64,000 bases of DNA from Owenia fusiformis. Its lineage: Eukaryota > Annelida > Polychaeta > Sabellida > Oweniidae. Below are positions 11,411 through 21,916 of this stretch, piece after piece. The stretch lies in assembly GCA_903813345.2 (NCBI GenBank), contig CAIIXF020000012.1, positions 34,794,572 to 34,858,571 on the forward strand. The letters are read 5' to 3'. A program made the position numbers and the translations under genes. The notes under the pieces are model-generated. The model searched no databases and was not told the DNA's origin. It saw only the letters and a list, made by a program, of their open reading frames with translations. Position 1 is the first letter of the stretch, and the number at the start of each line of letters is the position of its first letter.

Positions 11411-13276
11411 GATGTAAATCCCACATTGATAAAATGTACTTTCATGGCTCGAGATGGGGTGTAGATCTCACATTGATAAAATGTCCTTTTATGCAGGCCT
11501 GTCAACTGTCCCGCAATTTGCATATTTGTCACGCATTTGCTGAAGAATTTGAAATACGCATTTTACCTGGTAATTGTCAAGCAAAAATATTTCTGTAGAA
11601 AAATTTCTAAAAAAGATCGTCTACACAGAAAAAATATGAACGCTGGAAAAAAAATGTACGCATTTCGTTCGGACTTTTCACGCGAATTACGTATATGTAA
11701 CGCATTCCGATCGAGAAATTTGAGGTGTTCAAAATTTGGCAAGATGTAATAAAATTTAAACCAAGGTGTTTCAAATTTGGATCAAGGTGTTCAGATTTGG
11801 ACCAAGGTGTCCACATTTTGAGGGGAGGTGTTCAACATTTCCAAGTCACTCATGTTAGGTGTTCCCAAGTTGACAGGCCTGTTTTATGGCTCGAGATGGG
11901 GTGTAGATCCCACATTGGTAAAATGTACTTTTATGGCTCGAGATGGGGTGTAAATCCCACATTGATAAAATGTACTTTCAATGGCTCGAGATGGGGTGTA
12001 GATCCCACATTAATAAAACATACTTTTATGGCTCGAGATGGGGTGTAGATCCCACATTGATAAAATGTACTTTTATGGTTCAAGATGGGGTGTAGATCCC
12101 ACATAGATAAAATGTACTTTTATGGCTCGAGATGGGGTGTAGATCCCACATTGATCAAATGTACTTTTATGGCTCGAGATGGGGTGTAGATCCCACATTG
12201 ATAAAATGTACTTTTATGGCTTGAGATGGGGTGTAGATCCCACATTGATAAAATGTACTTTTATGGCTCGAGATGGGGTGTAGATCCCACATTGATAAAA
12301 TGTACTTTTATGGCTTGAGATGGGGTGTACATCCCACATTGATAAAATGTACTTTTATGGCTCGAGATGGGGTGTAGATCCCACATTGATAAAATGTACT
12401 TTTATGGCTCGAGATGGGGTGTAGATCCCACATTGATCAAATGTACTTTTATGGTTCAAGATGGGGTGTAGATCCCACATAGATAAAATGTACTTTTATG
12501 GCTCGAGATGGGGTGTAGATCCCACATTGATAAAATGTACTTTTATGGCTCGAGATGGGGTGTAGATCCCACATTGATAAAATGTACTTTTATGGCTCGA
12601 GATGGGGTGTAGATCCCACATTGATAAAATGTACTTTATGGCTCGAGATGGGGTGTAGATCCCACATTGATAAAATGTACTTTTATGGCTCGAGATGGGG
12701 TGTAGATCCCACATTGATAAAATGTGCTTTTATGGCTTGAGATGGGGTGTAGATCCCACATTGATAAAATGTACTTTTATGGCTTGAGATGGGGTGTAGA
12801 TCCCACATTGATAAAATGTACTTTTATGGCTCGAGATGGGGTGTAGATCCCACATTGATAAAATGTACTTTTATGGCTCGAGATGGGGTGTAGATCCCAC
12901 ATTGATAAAATGTACTTTTATGGCTCGAGATGGGGTGTAGATCCCACATTGATAAAATGTACTTTTATGGCTCGAGATGGGGTGTAGATCCCACATTGAT
13001 AAAATGTACTTTTATGGCTCGAGATGGGGTGTAGATGTGCTTTTATGGCTTGAGATGGGGTGTAGATCCCACATTGATAAAATGTACTTTTATGGCTTGA
13101 GATGGGGTGTAGATCCCACATTGATAAAATGTACTTTTATGGCTCGAGATGGGGTGTAGATCCCACATTGATAAAATGTACTTTAATGGCTCGAGATGGG
13201 GTGTAGATCCCACATAGATAAAATGTACTTTAATGGCTCGAGATGGGGTGTAGATCCCACATTGATAAAATGTACT
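11411..13276. repeat. 47-bp minisatellite array, about 30 units, in intron 1
   Basis: Unit beginning ATGGCTCGAGATGGGGTGTA, period 47 bp (for example 12241 to 12288). Variant units (GGTTCAAG, GGCTTGAG, CATAGATAAAATG, TGATCAAATG) recur in blocks. One unit near 13030 is truncated. Two outlying units (11411-11493) are separated from the rest by a MITE at 11494-11881. Open frames on both strands here are by-products of the 47-bp period. Confidence 0.97.
11494..11881. mobile_element. MITE, CAGGCCTG-ended family, copy 1 (inside minisatellite)
   Basis: The ends are a perfect 14-bp inverted repeat (CAGGCCTGTCAACT and its complement). The host sequence TTTTATG is duplicated on both sides (11487-11493 and 11882-11888). 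It interrupts the 47-bp array, so it came after the array existed. Compared with copy 2 at 17428 it lacks two internal segments. It contains several GGTGTTCAAA-type sub-repeats and no transposase. Confidence 0.9.
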
Positions 13277-13741
13277 TTAAATAATTTAATTTAAATAATC
13301 AATTAACTAGCATAGAATAATTTCTAATAACCAGCTTGAGTTAAACAATTATAAACCTAAACATCCATTCACTATGCAGTTCAAGATTATTAAAGACATC
13401 AATCTGACACATAGACTGACACAGTATACCTTTTAAATGGTATGGCACTAAGGCAAAGCACAGGACAGGAAACATTGATGTAATGGATTTTCATTATGAC
13501 AATGTTTCACAGAAATGAAACAATTTCACATTTTCTAGAGAGTTTAAAATGTCATTATCTGGACTATCACTTATATTTCGAACTTGTGTTGTGAGCGTGA
13601 CTACAGAGCATTATACAAACTTTCTTTGCACCATTTATGACTCAAAAATGAATTGAGGTGAGAAGCATAACTCCAGCAAAGCATCTAAATACGGTCTATA
13701 CCATAATGAGTCTAAAGTGTAAGAGAAAAGGTCATTCCTAC

Positions 13742-13835
13742 CTTCTTCAGAGGCATGATCAACGCGAGCAGTTGTCTCGTCTTCACTGGATGTGTCATCT
13801 AGGTCTATTTCCTCTTCAGATTCTGTAGCTTCCAT
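13742..13835 (-). CDS. Giant C2H2 zinc-finger protein, exon 1 (start codon)
   Basis: Starts at ATG 13835-13833 with an in-frame TAA two codons upstream, which supports this as the first Met unless an upstream splice removes it. It encodes 31 residues and a split Gly: an acidic N-terminus (Met-Glu-Ala-Thr-Glu-Ser-Glu-Glu-Glu-Ile-Asp). The donor is GAAG|GTAGGAATG at 13742/13741. The single leftover G plus GG from exon 2 gives Gly, and the frame continues. No finger or signal sequence is present. A CAG at the junction with upstream sequence (near 13846) could be an acceptor, so a 5'-UTR exon further right is possible. Confidence 0.82.
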
Positions 13836-14012
13836 AATTTACGCTGACACCAATGTTACCTAAGAAAAACCAATGGAAAGGTAATAAACATTACTGCATG
13901 TACTGAAATGAAATATTTCTTTCATTATTCCCTGTTATATTGTCCACATATGCATAATCTATGCTGGCAGCAATATTACCAAAAAATACAATAGGAAAGT
14001 ATAAAACCATAC
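13826..14012. repeat. Short diverged tandem duplication over the start codon
   Basis: About 65 bp around the start codon (13830-13900) resembles 13950-14012: both carry CATAAT, GCTG(A/G)CA, CAAT(G/A)TTACC, and an A-rich run followed by a GGAAAG motif. Identity is roughly 70 percent by eye. Confidence 0.5.
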
Positions 14013-14264
14013 TACTAAGATGGTATTTAAAAAATAAATATGAAGTGAAATATTTGTTTAATGACTAGCTGAACTTGATGATGACGTATTGGAGAAGCTT
14101 GAACATTTTCTTGTGACTGTTTACAATCATAACTTGCTGTGTCAAACAAATGCATGATAGCTGATATACTTCACTACATAACTAAAAAAAACTATCACAA
14201 ACATACCTAATAAATAATAATAAAAAATCAGGCAAACACAATTTTCACAAATATTCTTCTTCCA

Positions 14265-14410
14265 GAAATCAACCAAGCGCCCGATTAAACTGGATCATGT
14301 GATCTAATTTTGCACTGATGACATATACATGATTGCTGTCACAGTGTTGTGACAGCGAATCAAATTGAAAGTTCTTAATCGGGAAATGCTAACTGCTTAT
14401 AGCCATATTA
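14265..14410 (+). repeat. Dispersed repeat, inverted partner of 11100-11290
   Basis: Contains the hairpin GCTGTCACAGTGTTGTGACA and the same flanking blocks as the intron copy in opposite orientation. The two copies bracket exon 1 and the minisatellite. Confidence 0.75.
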
Positions 14411-14929
14411 TATGGTCACACATTTTCAACAAAAACAAGGCATATGACGTGAAAGAGATCACACAATCAAAAAACTTCCCAATTTCCACCAGAAAACAAG
14501 ATGGCCACACAAGTTTATCAGCTCTAGGGTTTGATATCCCCTATCATGTGTGCAAATTTCAAGAAAATCTGATGAGCCGTTTCCTGAAATCGCAATGACA
14601 AAAAAGCATGACGGTCGACTATTTTCAACCAATAATGCACCAATTCGCACCACTAATCATCGCCCAGTTCAACCGCTCCACATAGGCATTTAAAAACGCA
14701 AAAGGGGAGTAAAACCCAGTAGAAATCAAACCCTGCAGTAACATGTCAAAGTATGGAGTCAAATACAACCAAGCTTTTTTAATAATATACATTCCAAAAA
14801 CGCCGGGACACCCAGTAAGCCAAAGGTGAAATTGTAGGTAGAAAGGTTTCAAGCATGTCCAGAATATATGGTTATATACGAGTATATTGCAAGTGGATCT
14901 AAGAGCCAGTAGCCACCAATATTCACTTA

Positions 14930-15540
14930 AGAGATGTGTTCAATATGACAGGTTTTCCTGTATTGAAATCACTGGCTGGGAATGAGTGACGCTTTACTAT
15001 ACACAGGTGTCCAATAGAGTACACAGCCAATCTCCAACAACACTGTACAACGTTGTTTCTGAAACGGTATTGTACAGTGTTGTTTAAACGGCGTTGTACA
15101 ACGTTGTTTCAGAAACGGTGTTGTTCAACGTTGTTTAATCAATACCGTTCAACGCTGTTCAAAAGAGTGTTGTACAGCGTTGTTTAAACAACGTTGTACA
15201 ACGCCGTTTCTGAAACAACGTTGTACAACACTGTACTCGAACGACACTTGTCAACGTTGTTCAAACGACGTTGTACAACGTTGTTAACAACGTTGTACAG
15301 CGTTGTTAGATGATGATGCGGATTGGGGTTGTAGACGCATGTGATCACTAAATGTTCACAAAAGAGGTGTTCATTATAGCAGTTTTACTGTACTGAAATC
15401 ACAGGCTGGGAATCGGTGTTCACTTTACACAGGTGTTCACCAAAGAGGCATTCTTTGTGACAGTTTAACTGTACTGCAATCACTGGCTGGGGATTCAGTG
15501 TTCACCATACACAGGTGTATTCATGAGTCGCCAATAGAAT
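14930..15540. repeat. Repeat cluster with GAACACCT-type units
   Basis: Three related stretches of about 85 bp (near 14940-15015, 15355-15440 and 15443-15530). Each has a CAGTTTTACTGTA-like start, AATCACTGGCTGGG, and ends near ACACAGGTGT. The palindromic array lies between the first and second. Similar words recur near 37.9, 39.7 and 50.5 kb. Confidence 0.7.
15040..15312. repeat. Strand-symmetric palindromic array, about 11 units of 22-28 bp
   Basis: Each unit reads roughly GTACAACGTTGTTT, a short spacer, then AAACAACGTT, so each unit is itself nearly a palindrome and both strands look alike. The words ACAACG, CGTTGT and GTACA recur throughout. It has no coding potential. Confidence 0.85.
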
Positions 15541-16499
15541 AGAGTCATGTCAACACAGGCTTGAAGGGACTCATGAAATGAGGTCACTGTGAGTTTTTCA
15601 AAATAATCTATGAACATCCAATAAGTAGTTGCATGTTCTAATTTCTTGAATTTATACAATTCTTATATTAATATATCTTGATATTGATATTTTCCTTTCA
15701 TGTCCTAATTTCATAAGTAGTAAGTAAGAATGAAAAGGCCTGATTTTTTATAATACTTTTTTTTTACCATAAAAACTACCCCTGCGAGGATAGTAACATA
15801 TGAATGTTCCAGTAAGAAAATAACAGCATGAAAGGGGTCATTGTGAACTTGAGATAAATACTGTACTAGCCCGCACTGCTAGACTTAATTTTGCATGGCT
15901 CTTTATATTAAATGACTATAACCTTGCAAGAGACAGGACAGAACGTAGATCCAACAATGATATAATGTATTATACATGTATGTCTCTAAATGGGGTTTCT
16001 TTTGAAAGGTATTGAATTGATGTCTGTCTATTGACATGAACTTTGATATGAGAGAACTATGTGTATACATATACTATTACAAATCACAGTCATCTTGACT
16101 CATCAAGGTTTAGCATATGACTGAAGGAATACACTGGTCTAACTGTATGAATCACAGCATAGCTGCATGCATAATGATAATACATCTATAGCATAAAATA
16201 TCTGCTGCCTTATAAGGATCCAAGGCTATAAAAGCTAGATCTATATGGTGCCCAAAAAGTAAAGCTGTGCCTATTTATCATATTGTATTGTAAAGTAAAA
16301 TTTGCCAAGACAGGACTTAGGAGTGAGTCAGTGATTTGATTTATTGAAATCAGGTTTTTCATATTCGGAGGAAAAAAAGCAATTGTTTCTTCAGTTTTCT
16401 CAAATCAACATGTAAATAAGTGAAATATTGAGAAATTTCAGGCTGGGCCTCCAAAATTTAGAGAGAAAAACATTTCACTGAAAATAGGTGAACCCATTC

Positions 16500-16950
16500 T
16501 GGTATGCCAGAGCCACTCTTATCTGCCGTTTGCGAGAGACTCTGGTTTATTGAACAGGCCCACTCGTTTAAGGGGCGTTGCTATACGTGAGACCAGCTAA
16601 GCCAATCAGAGCGCTCCTTACATAAATCTATTTGACCCAGATAATTGTTTAGTTCATTTCCTATTTTATTGCATGAATACCGTAAAAATCAAGTGCTATA
16701 TGCTATAAAACCATTGAATAAAAAACTATCGTTGTGTTTGTTTTATTGTCAACGGTTCATATGAGCCCTAATCCAATCGAAAATGATTTTTCTGCAGACT
16801 ATTTTTTTCATAACGAGTGTACACTTTCGCCATTTTAGAAACTTCGCATGGGAACCATAGAAATCTGTCAATCATGATGACGTATTTGTAAAGCGTCTTT
16901 TGATTCGCCCGTCGATAAAGCTGGCCGAGGAACAAATATAACTGCACGTT
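16500..16950. other. Unassigned stretch with a CCAAT-box-like site
   Basis: No gene seen. AGCCAATCAG (16600-16609) matches the NF-Y consensus, and TGATGACG occurs near 16875. Context is insufficient to call a promoter. Confidence 0.3.
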
Positions 16951-17427
16951 AAATCGCGGTCACTTTAGAAGGATAAAGACAAAGGGATGGGTGAACCCAA
17001 TATGAAGCATGTTCTTCTTTAAGGAATTCTAGACGACAGAAATGACAAAATATTGCTTCTGGGACAATGACACATTCTTTACCCTACCTATCTTGTAATT
17101 TAACAAACAACACAAATAAACATACAATATTTAAGCAAATATCAGACAAATTCATAAAAAATATTTTTTGATAGACAAATTCTAAACCGGTCCGCGAAGA
17201 AGAAGACTTCAGATTATTTCAATTTTTCGTTTATTTCAGTTTTAAAGGGTCAAACATGACTTTGAATTGATCTTCATGCATATTTTGAAAAAAGGTTCAC
17301 CAAAGAAGGTATTAGACCAGGAAATCATGTCTGTAGCCAGAAGAGTGTTATTTTAAACCATTTTATCCTCTATAAATTGCAATATCCCTTTAATAGTTAT
17401 AAATCACAGCAAGCTAGATAATACTGG

Positions 17428-17921
17428 CAGGCCTGTCAACTGTCCCGCAATTTGCGTATTTGTCACGCATTTGCTGAAGAATTTGAAGTCACGCCAGTTA
17501 TTTTTGCGTGACAGAAAATGTCACGCAAATACGCATTTTACCTGGTAATTGGCAAGCAAAAATATTTCTGTAGAAAAATTTCTAAAAAAGATCGTCTACA
17601 CAGCAAAAATACGAACGCCGGAAAAAAAATGTACGCATTTCGTTCGGACTTTTCACGCGAATTACGTATATGTCACGCATTCCGTTCGAAATTTTTCGTA
17701 GCTACCCCCCCCCCCCGTTGATGGATGTTTGAAACGCGAGCGTAGCGAGGGCGAAAAATTTGAGGTGTTCAAAATTTGGCAAGATGTAATAAAATTTAAA
17801 CCAAGGTGTTCAAAATTTGGATCAACGTGTCCAGATTTGGACCAAGGTGTCCACATTTTAAGGGGAGGTGTTCAACATTTCCAAGTCACTCATGTTAGGT
17901 GTTCCCAAGTTGACAGGCCTG
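17428..17921. mobile_element. MITE, CAGGCCTG-ended family, copy 2 (longer form)
   Basis: Same perfect 14-bp inverted ends as copy 1, flanked by TACTGG on both sides (17422-17427 and 17922-17927). It carries an internal segment rich in GTCACGC words and a C run (near 17705-17720), both missing from copy 1. No transposase. Confidence 0.9.
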
Positions 17922-18035
17922 TACTGGGTAACCAAACAAAAATGTAACCCTCTAATTTTGATATAACTCAGTTATTCTTATTGTTAAATGTGTTTATAGC
18001 ATATTTATTATAGAGTTAACATTGGCAGGATCAAA

Positions 18036-18920
18036 GGAGGATTGGCTCTCAAAGTGCAACATCGATATTCTGTCCCATATATGAGCATGTGTTGACTTTT
18101 AGATATTGAAATGAGTGTGGTTCCTGTTAATCCTATAATTTTAAATATTTCAATTTCCCACCATTTTAGAAACACAATTTAAGATTTTTAAATCCTATCA
18201 TATACATCACTTTATACTGTAAAACACATCATTTTCCTACAACGCGTCCATTGAATAGATCAGGTAAAAGTCATATTACTTCATCCATTCAATCTAATAC
18301 TCTATGCATGAGAAGCATAAAAGCAAGTTTGTGATGTCACAATGATATGCTGTAATGTTGCTCAGGTGGCAAAATATTTTTCAAAATACTTATGTGCCTC
18401 ATTAAAATCATTTTGTTCGCAAATCTTCTATTGATTTTTCAGTCTCAATTTCAGAGTGCGGAAAAATATATTTTGTCAGCTTTAGGGTCATTCTGATCCT
18501 GGTCATGTAAATGATATTTGGGACTAGTAAAACTGACTGAAAGTCAAAAGAGAACTCTGTTACAGTGGGGGACATAAAGAATTACAAAAGCTATGGAAAT
18601 TACATGCTGTCGCACATGTAATAAATTCTTACCTCAGTGTATTCAGTGCTCTATTTTCTCCATCCTAGTAAGTCCAGATATAGTGGAATTTGTGTCCATA
18701 ATGACAAATAAGAACTTAAAATTTTGAAGTGGAATTCACATGTTAATGCCGACTCTTCAAATGTTGAGGTGATTTTGGAGCCCGATTGCGCCGCAATGTG
18801 TCATGTTGCTCCCAGAATGCAACATGACACATGTCAGCTTTCAAAATGCCGCTCCGCCATTTTGAAATCTGTTAAGAGTAAATAAGGTTACCTGATGTTG
18901 CATTCTGGGAGTCAATCCTC
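18036..18920. mobile_element. Possible element with inverted GGAGGATTGG-type ends
   Basis: The left end (near 18036) and the complement of the right end (near 18890-18920) both match the start of the 188-bp Mutator-like MITE at 56274: GAGGATTG, then a short gap, then AATGCAACA or AGTGCAACA. GGATC flanks both sides. There is no clean 9-bp duplication, so it may be two separate fragments. Confidence 0.4.
18797..18867. repeat. Two adjacent perfect hairpins
   Basis: The first has a 13-bp stem (18797-18809 with 18819-18831) and a 9-nt loop. The second has a 10-bp stem (18839-18848 with 18858-18867) and a 9-nt loop. Confidence 0.85.
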
Positions 18921-19401
18921 TTTGGATCACAAACATGGCGATTCATGAAAACATTCAATCGATTTGGTAGGAATTAATCTATCATTTGCAGGTATGAAGC
19001 TTTGCATTCATTTATTGTGCTACTTAAAGTGAATGGGAATTATTTTTCTATACCGCTTGGGAGAATTTGAGACACGAAGCTTAGGATTTAGCTCATCGTG
19101 ACAACTTTTGAGGGTTGAGATTTATTTTGGTCCACCACTGTATCTTGGTTGAAATCTAGCATTAAGTAGAGTGAGACCTTGAGAAATTTAGTGTAGGGAA
19201 GAATTTAGTTGAGATTGTTTTTGACCCCCTGTATATAGGAAGATCCATGAAAATTCCCCAAGTAATTAAAAATTTTAAAAAATTTAAAAAAAAAATAAAA
19301 AATTTAGATGACTGTATGTTAGTCACCCTGTACATAATCCTGCAATAGATGTTATAATAACAAATTAAGGCTTTCTTTTGTAAATAATAATTAAAAAGTA
19401 T

Positions 19402-19597
19402 CAGTGGTCTCCCCAAGCAAGTGGGTGCAGAACCCACCAGAGATTTTGAAAAAGGCTTGCACCCATCCACCTGAAAATCCATTTGCACCAACTTGAAAAT
19501 GAGAAAAATCATAAAAATTCCATTGACAAATTATGGTCTGAATTGTGAAAAAGAGAATTTTGCACCCATCTGAGAAAAAATCCTGGGGAGATCACTG
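19402..19597. mobile_element. MITE, 196 bp, CAGTGGTCTCCCCA ends
   Basis: Terminal inverted repeats of 14 bp with one mismatch (CAGTGGTCTCCCCA and the complement of TGGGGAGATCACTG). AGTAT is repeated at both flanks (19397-19401 and 19598-19602). The internal words TGCACCCATC and TTTGCACCAA recur. The superfamily is uncertain: hAT-like ends but a 5-bp flank repeat. Confidence 0.8.
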
Positions 19598-19689
19598 AGT
19601 ATGAATATGTGTCCATGTTTACAAAAATCAGCTGACCTGCATCATAATAGTAAAGTGAACTCAGCTTTATGTTGCTGTTTCCAGGCCCG

Positions 19690-21845
19690 TGAGACACTTT
19701 TCTCGAAGGGGGGTGCGGTTTTTACTTTGAAAATATGAAATTGTCAATTTTTAACGCTTCAATCAAATCACGTAAGTCAGAGGGGGGGGGGGGGGTCGGT
19801 TACTCCTTATATTTGGGCAATTTAGCCTATTTTGTAGTATTTTATTGTTTTTTGATTAAATATTGAATGAGCAATTTGGAGAAACACTGGAATAGAGGGA
19901 AGGTGTGCTAGAAGGGCATAAATGTTTACCCGAAACTTTTTACCAGGTCAAGATCACATTCAGTGATTTCTGGACACTTTAAGGTGTTTAATCAATAGAA
20001 TCAATTTAAAGAAATTCAGATTTTCAATCATTTTCTTCTTAGGGGAGCGAGGGGGCAGCACAGAAAAATTCTACCAATTCAAGATGCTGTCTGATTTATA
20101 ATTATAATTCTGAGCACTTTTAATGTGTTTGAGTAAATGATTGCTGAAGTTTTTGGGGTGGGGTGCCAGAAATTTTTATGATTTCATTATGTCACTTGGT
20201 GACTGTTTAAGTGTCCAAACTGTCCAATTGTTTTGTATGGGGTGTGAGGAGTGGTCACTCCCTGTAGAAAAATTTTACACTTTTTAGATGCTATTTGGTG
20301 CTTTCTGGGCACTTTCAAAGTGTAGGAGTCAATAAAAAATGGAAATTCTTTTGGGGGTGCCAAAGAGGATGAGAGGATGAAGTGTGGGGTGCCAGAGGGG
20401 TACCAAGTGGTTGTCTCCCAGAAACATTGACCATATCAAGGTGCTATTTGGTGATGTCTGGGCACTTTAAAAATGTCTGAGACAATAAGTGAAATTCAGA
20501 ATTATTTCAATTGTTTTGTGGGGGATTTGAGGGATGGCCAACTCTCCAAGAAAATTTTACAATTTTAAGATGATATTTGGTGCATCTGAGCACTTTTAAA
20601 GTGTATGAGTCAATAAAAAATTTGAAAAATAATTGTTTTTCTCAATTTTTGAGGGTTGTCAAGGGGGGGGGGTATGCCAGAGGGGAAGGTTGGGTGTGGA
20701 TGCCAGAGGGCGAGTAAATATCATTGACTATATCAAGGAGCTATTTGATGATGTCTGGGAACTTTAAAAGTGTCTGAGACAATACACAAAATTCAGAATT
20801 ATTTCAATTGTTTTGTGGGGGATGTGAGGGGTGGCCAACTCTCCTAAAAAAAATTACAATTTTAATATGCTATTTGGTGCTTTCTAGGAACTTTCAAAGT
20901 ATATGACTCAACAAAAAAATATGAAAAAATAATTTTTTTTCAATTTAGGGGGTTTAAAGGGGGGGGGGGGTGCCAGAGAAGGAGATATGGTGGGGATGCC
21001 AGAGGGCGAGTAAGTGTTAGTCTCCAAGAATCATTGACTATATCAAGGAGCTATTTGATGATGTTAGGGCACATTAAAAGTGTCTGAGGCAATATATAAA
21101 ATAAATTCGGAAATTTTCAATTGTTTTTTTGTTTTAGGTATGAGGAGTGGCCCTCTCCCCCTAGAAAATTTTACAATTTTAAGACACTATTTGGTGCTCT
21201 CTGGACACTTTCAAAGTGTATGAGTCAATTAAAACATTTGAGAAAATCACATTTTTTTCAATTATTTGGAGGGGTGTCAAATGGGGGGGGGGGGGTGCCA
21301 GAGGGGGAGGTGGGGTGGGGATGCCAGAGGGGGAGCAAGTATTAGTCCCCCAGAAACATTGACTATATCAAGGAGCTACTTGATGATGTCTTGGAACTTT
21401 AAAAGTCTCTGGGACAAAACACAAAATTCAGAATTATTTCAATTGTTTTGTGGGGGATATGAGGGGTGATGAACTCTCCTAGAAAATTTACATTTTTAAT
21501 ATGCTATTTGGTGCTTTCTAGGCACTTTCAAAGTATATGACTCAACAAAAAATATGAAAGAATCACCAAGAATCATTGACTATATCAAGGAGCTTCTAGT
21601 ATTTAATGATGTCAGGCCACTTTAAAAGTGTCTGAGACTATACATAAAATAAATTCAGAACTTTTCCATTGTTTTGTGGGGGGTGTGAGGGGTGCCCCCC
21701 AACCCCCAGAAAATTTTACAATTTTGAGATGCTATTTGGTGCTTTCTGGGCATTTTCAAAGTGTATGAGTCAATGAAAAAAAAAATTCATTTTTTTCAAA
21801 TTTTTGGGGGGTGTCAAAGGGGGTGCGGTCGCACCCATCCCCATT
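19690..21845. repeat. G-rich tandem array of about 300-bp dimeric units
   Basis: The phrase TATTTGGTGCTTTCTGG and its variants recur at about 20290, 20573, 20870, 21188, 21504 and 21733. Between them lies a related half-unit with TATTTGATGATGTCTGG, so a ~150-bp monomer has been amplified as a dimer. Runs of 7-12 G sit at the joints (20665, 20960, 21285). Open frames here are by-products. Confidence 0.85.
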
Positions 21846-21916
21846 ATTAAACCACTTTATATTGATGTGGTACCATTGACGTTATGCTTTGATATTTGAA
21901 CCAAATCTGGGTTATA

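Larger units (their letters stand above)
10196..13741 (-). other. Intron 1 of the zinc-finger gene (3,546 bp)
   Basis: Bounded by the donor GAAG|GTAGGAATG at 13741 and the acceptor CCTTATAG at 10196, both inferred by eye and confirmed by frame continuity. It holds the 47-bp minisatellite and one MITE. I see no coding sequence in 10290-11080 or 13280-13730. Confidence 0.8.

Noticed and set aside
11725-13159. Several open frames on both strands
   Set aside because: Artefacts of the 47-bp minisatellite period, and the parts in the MITE have no domain.
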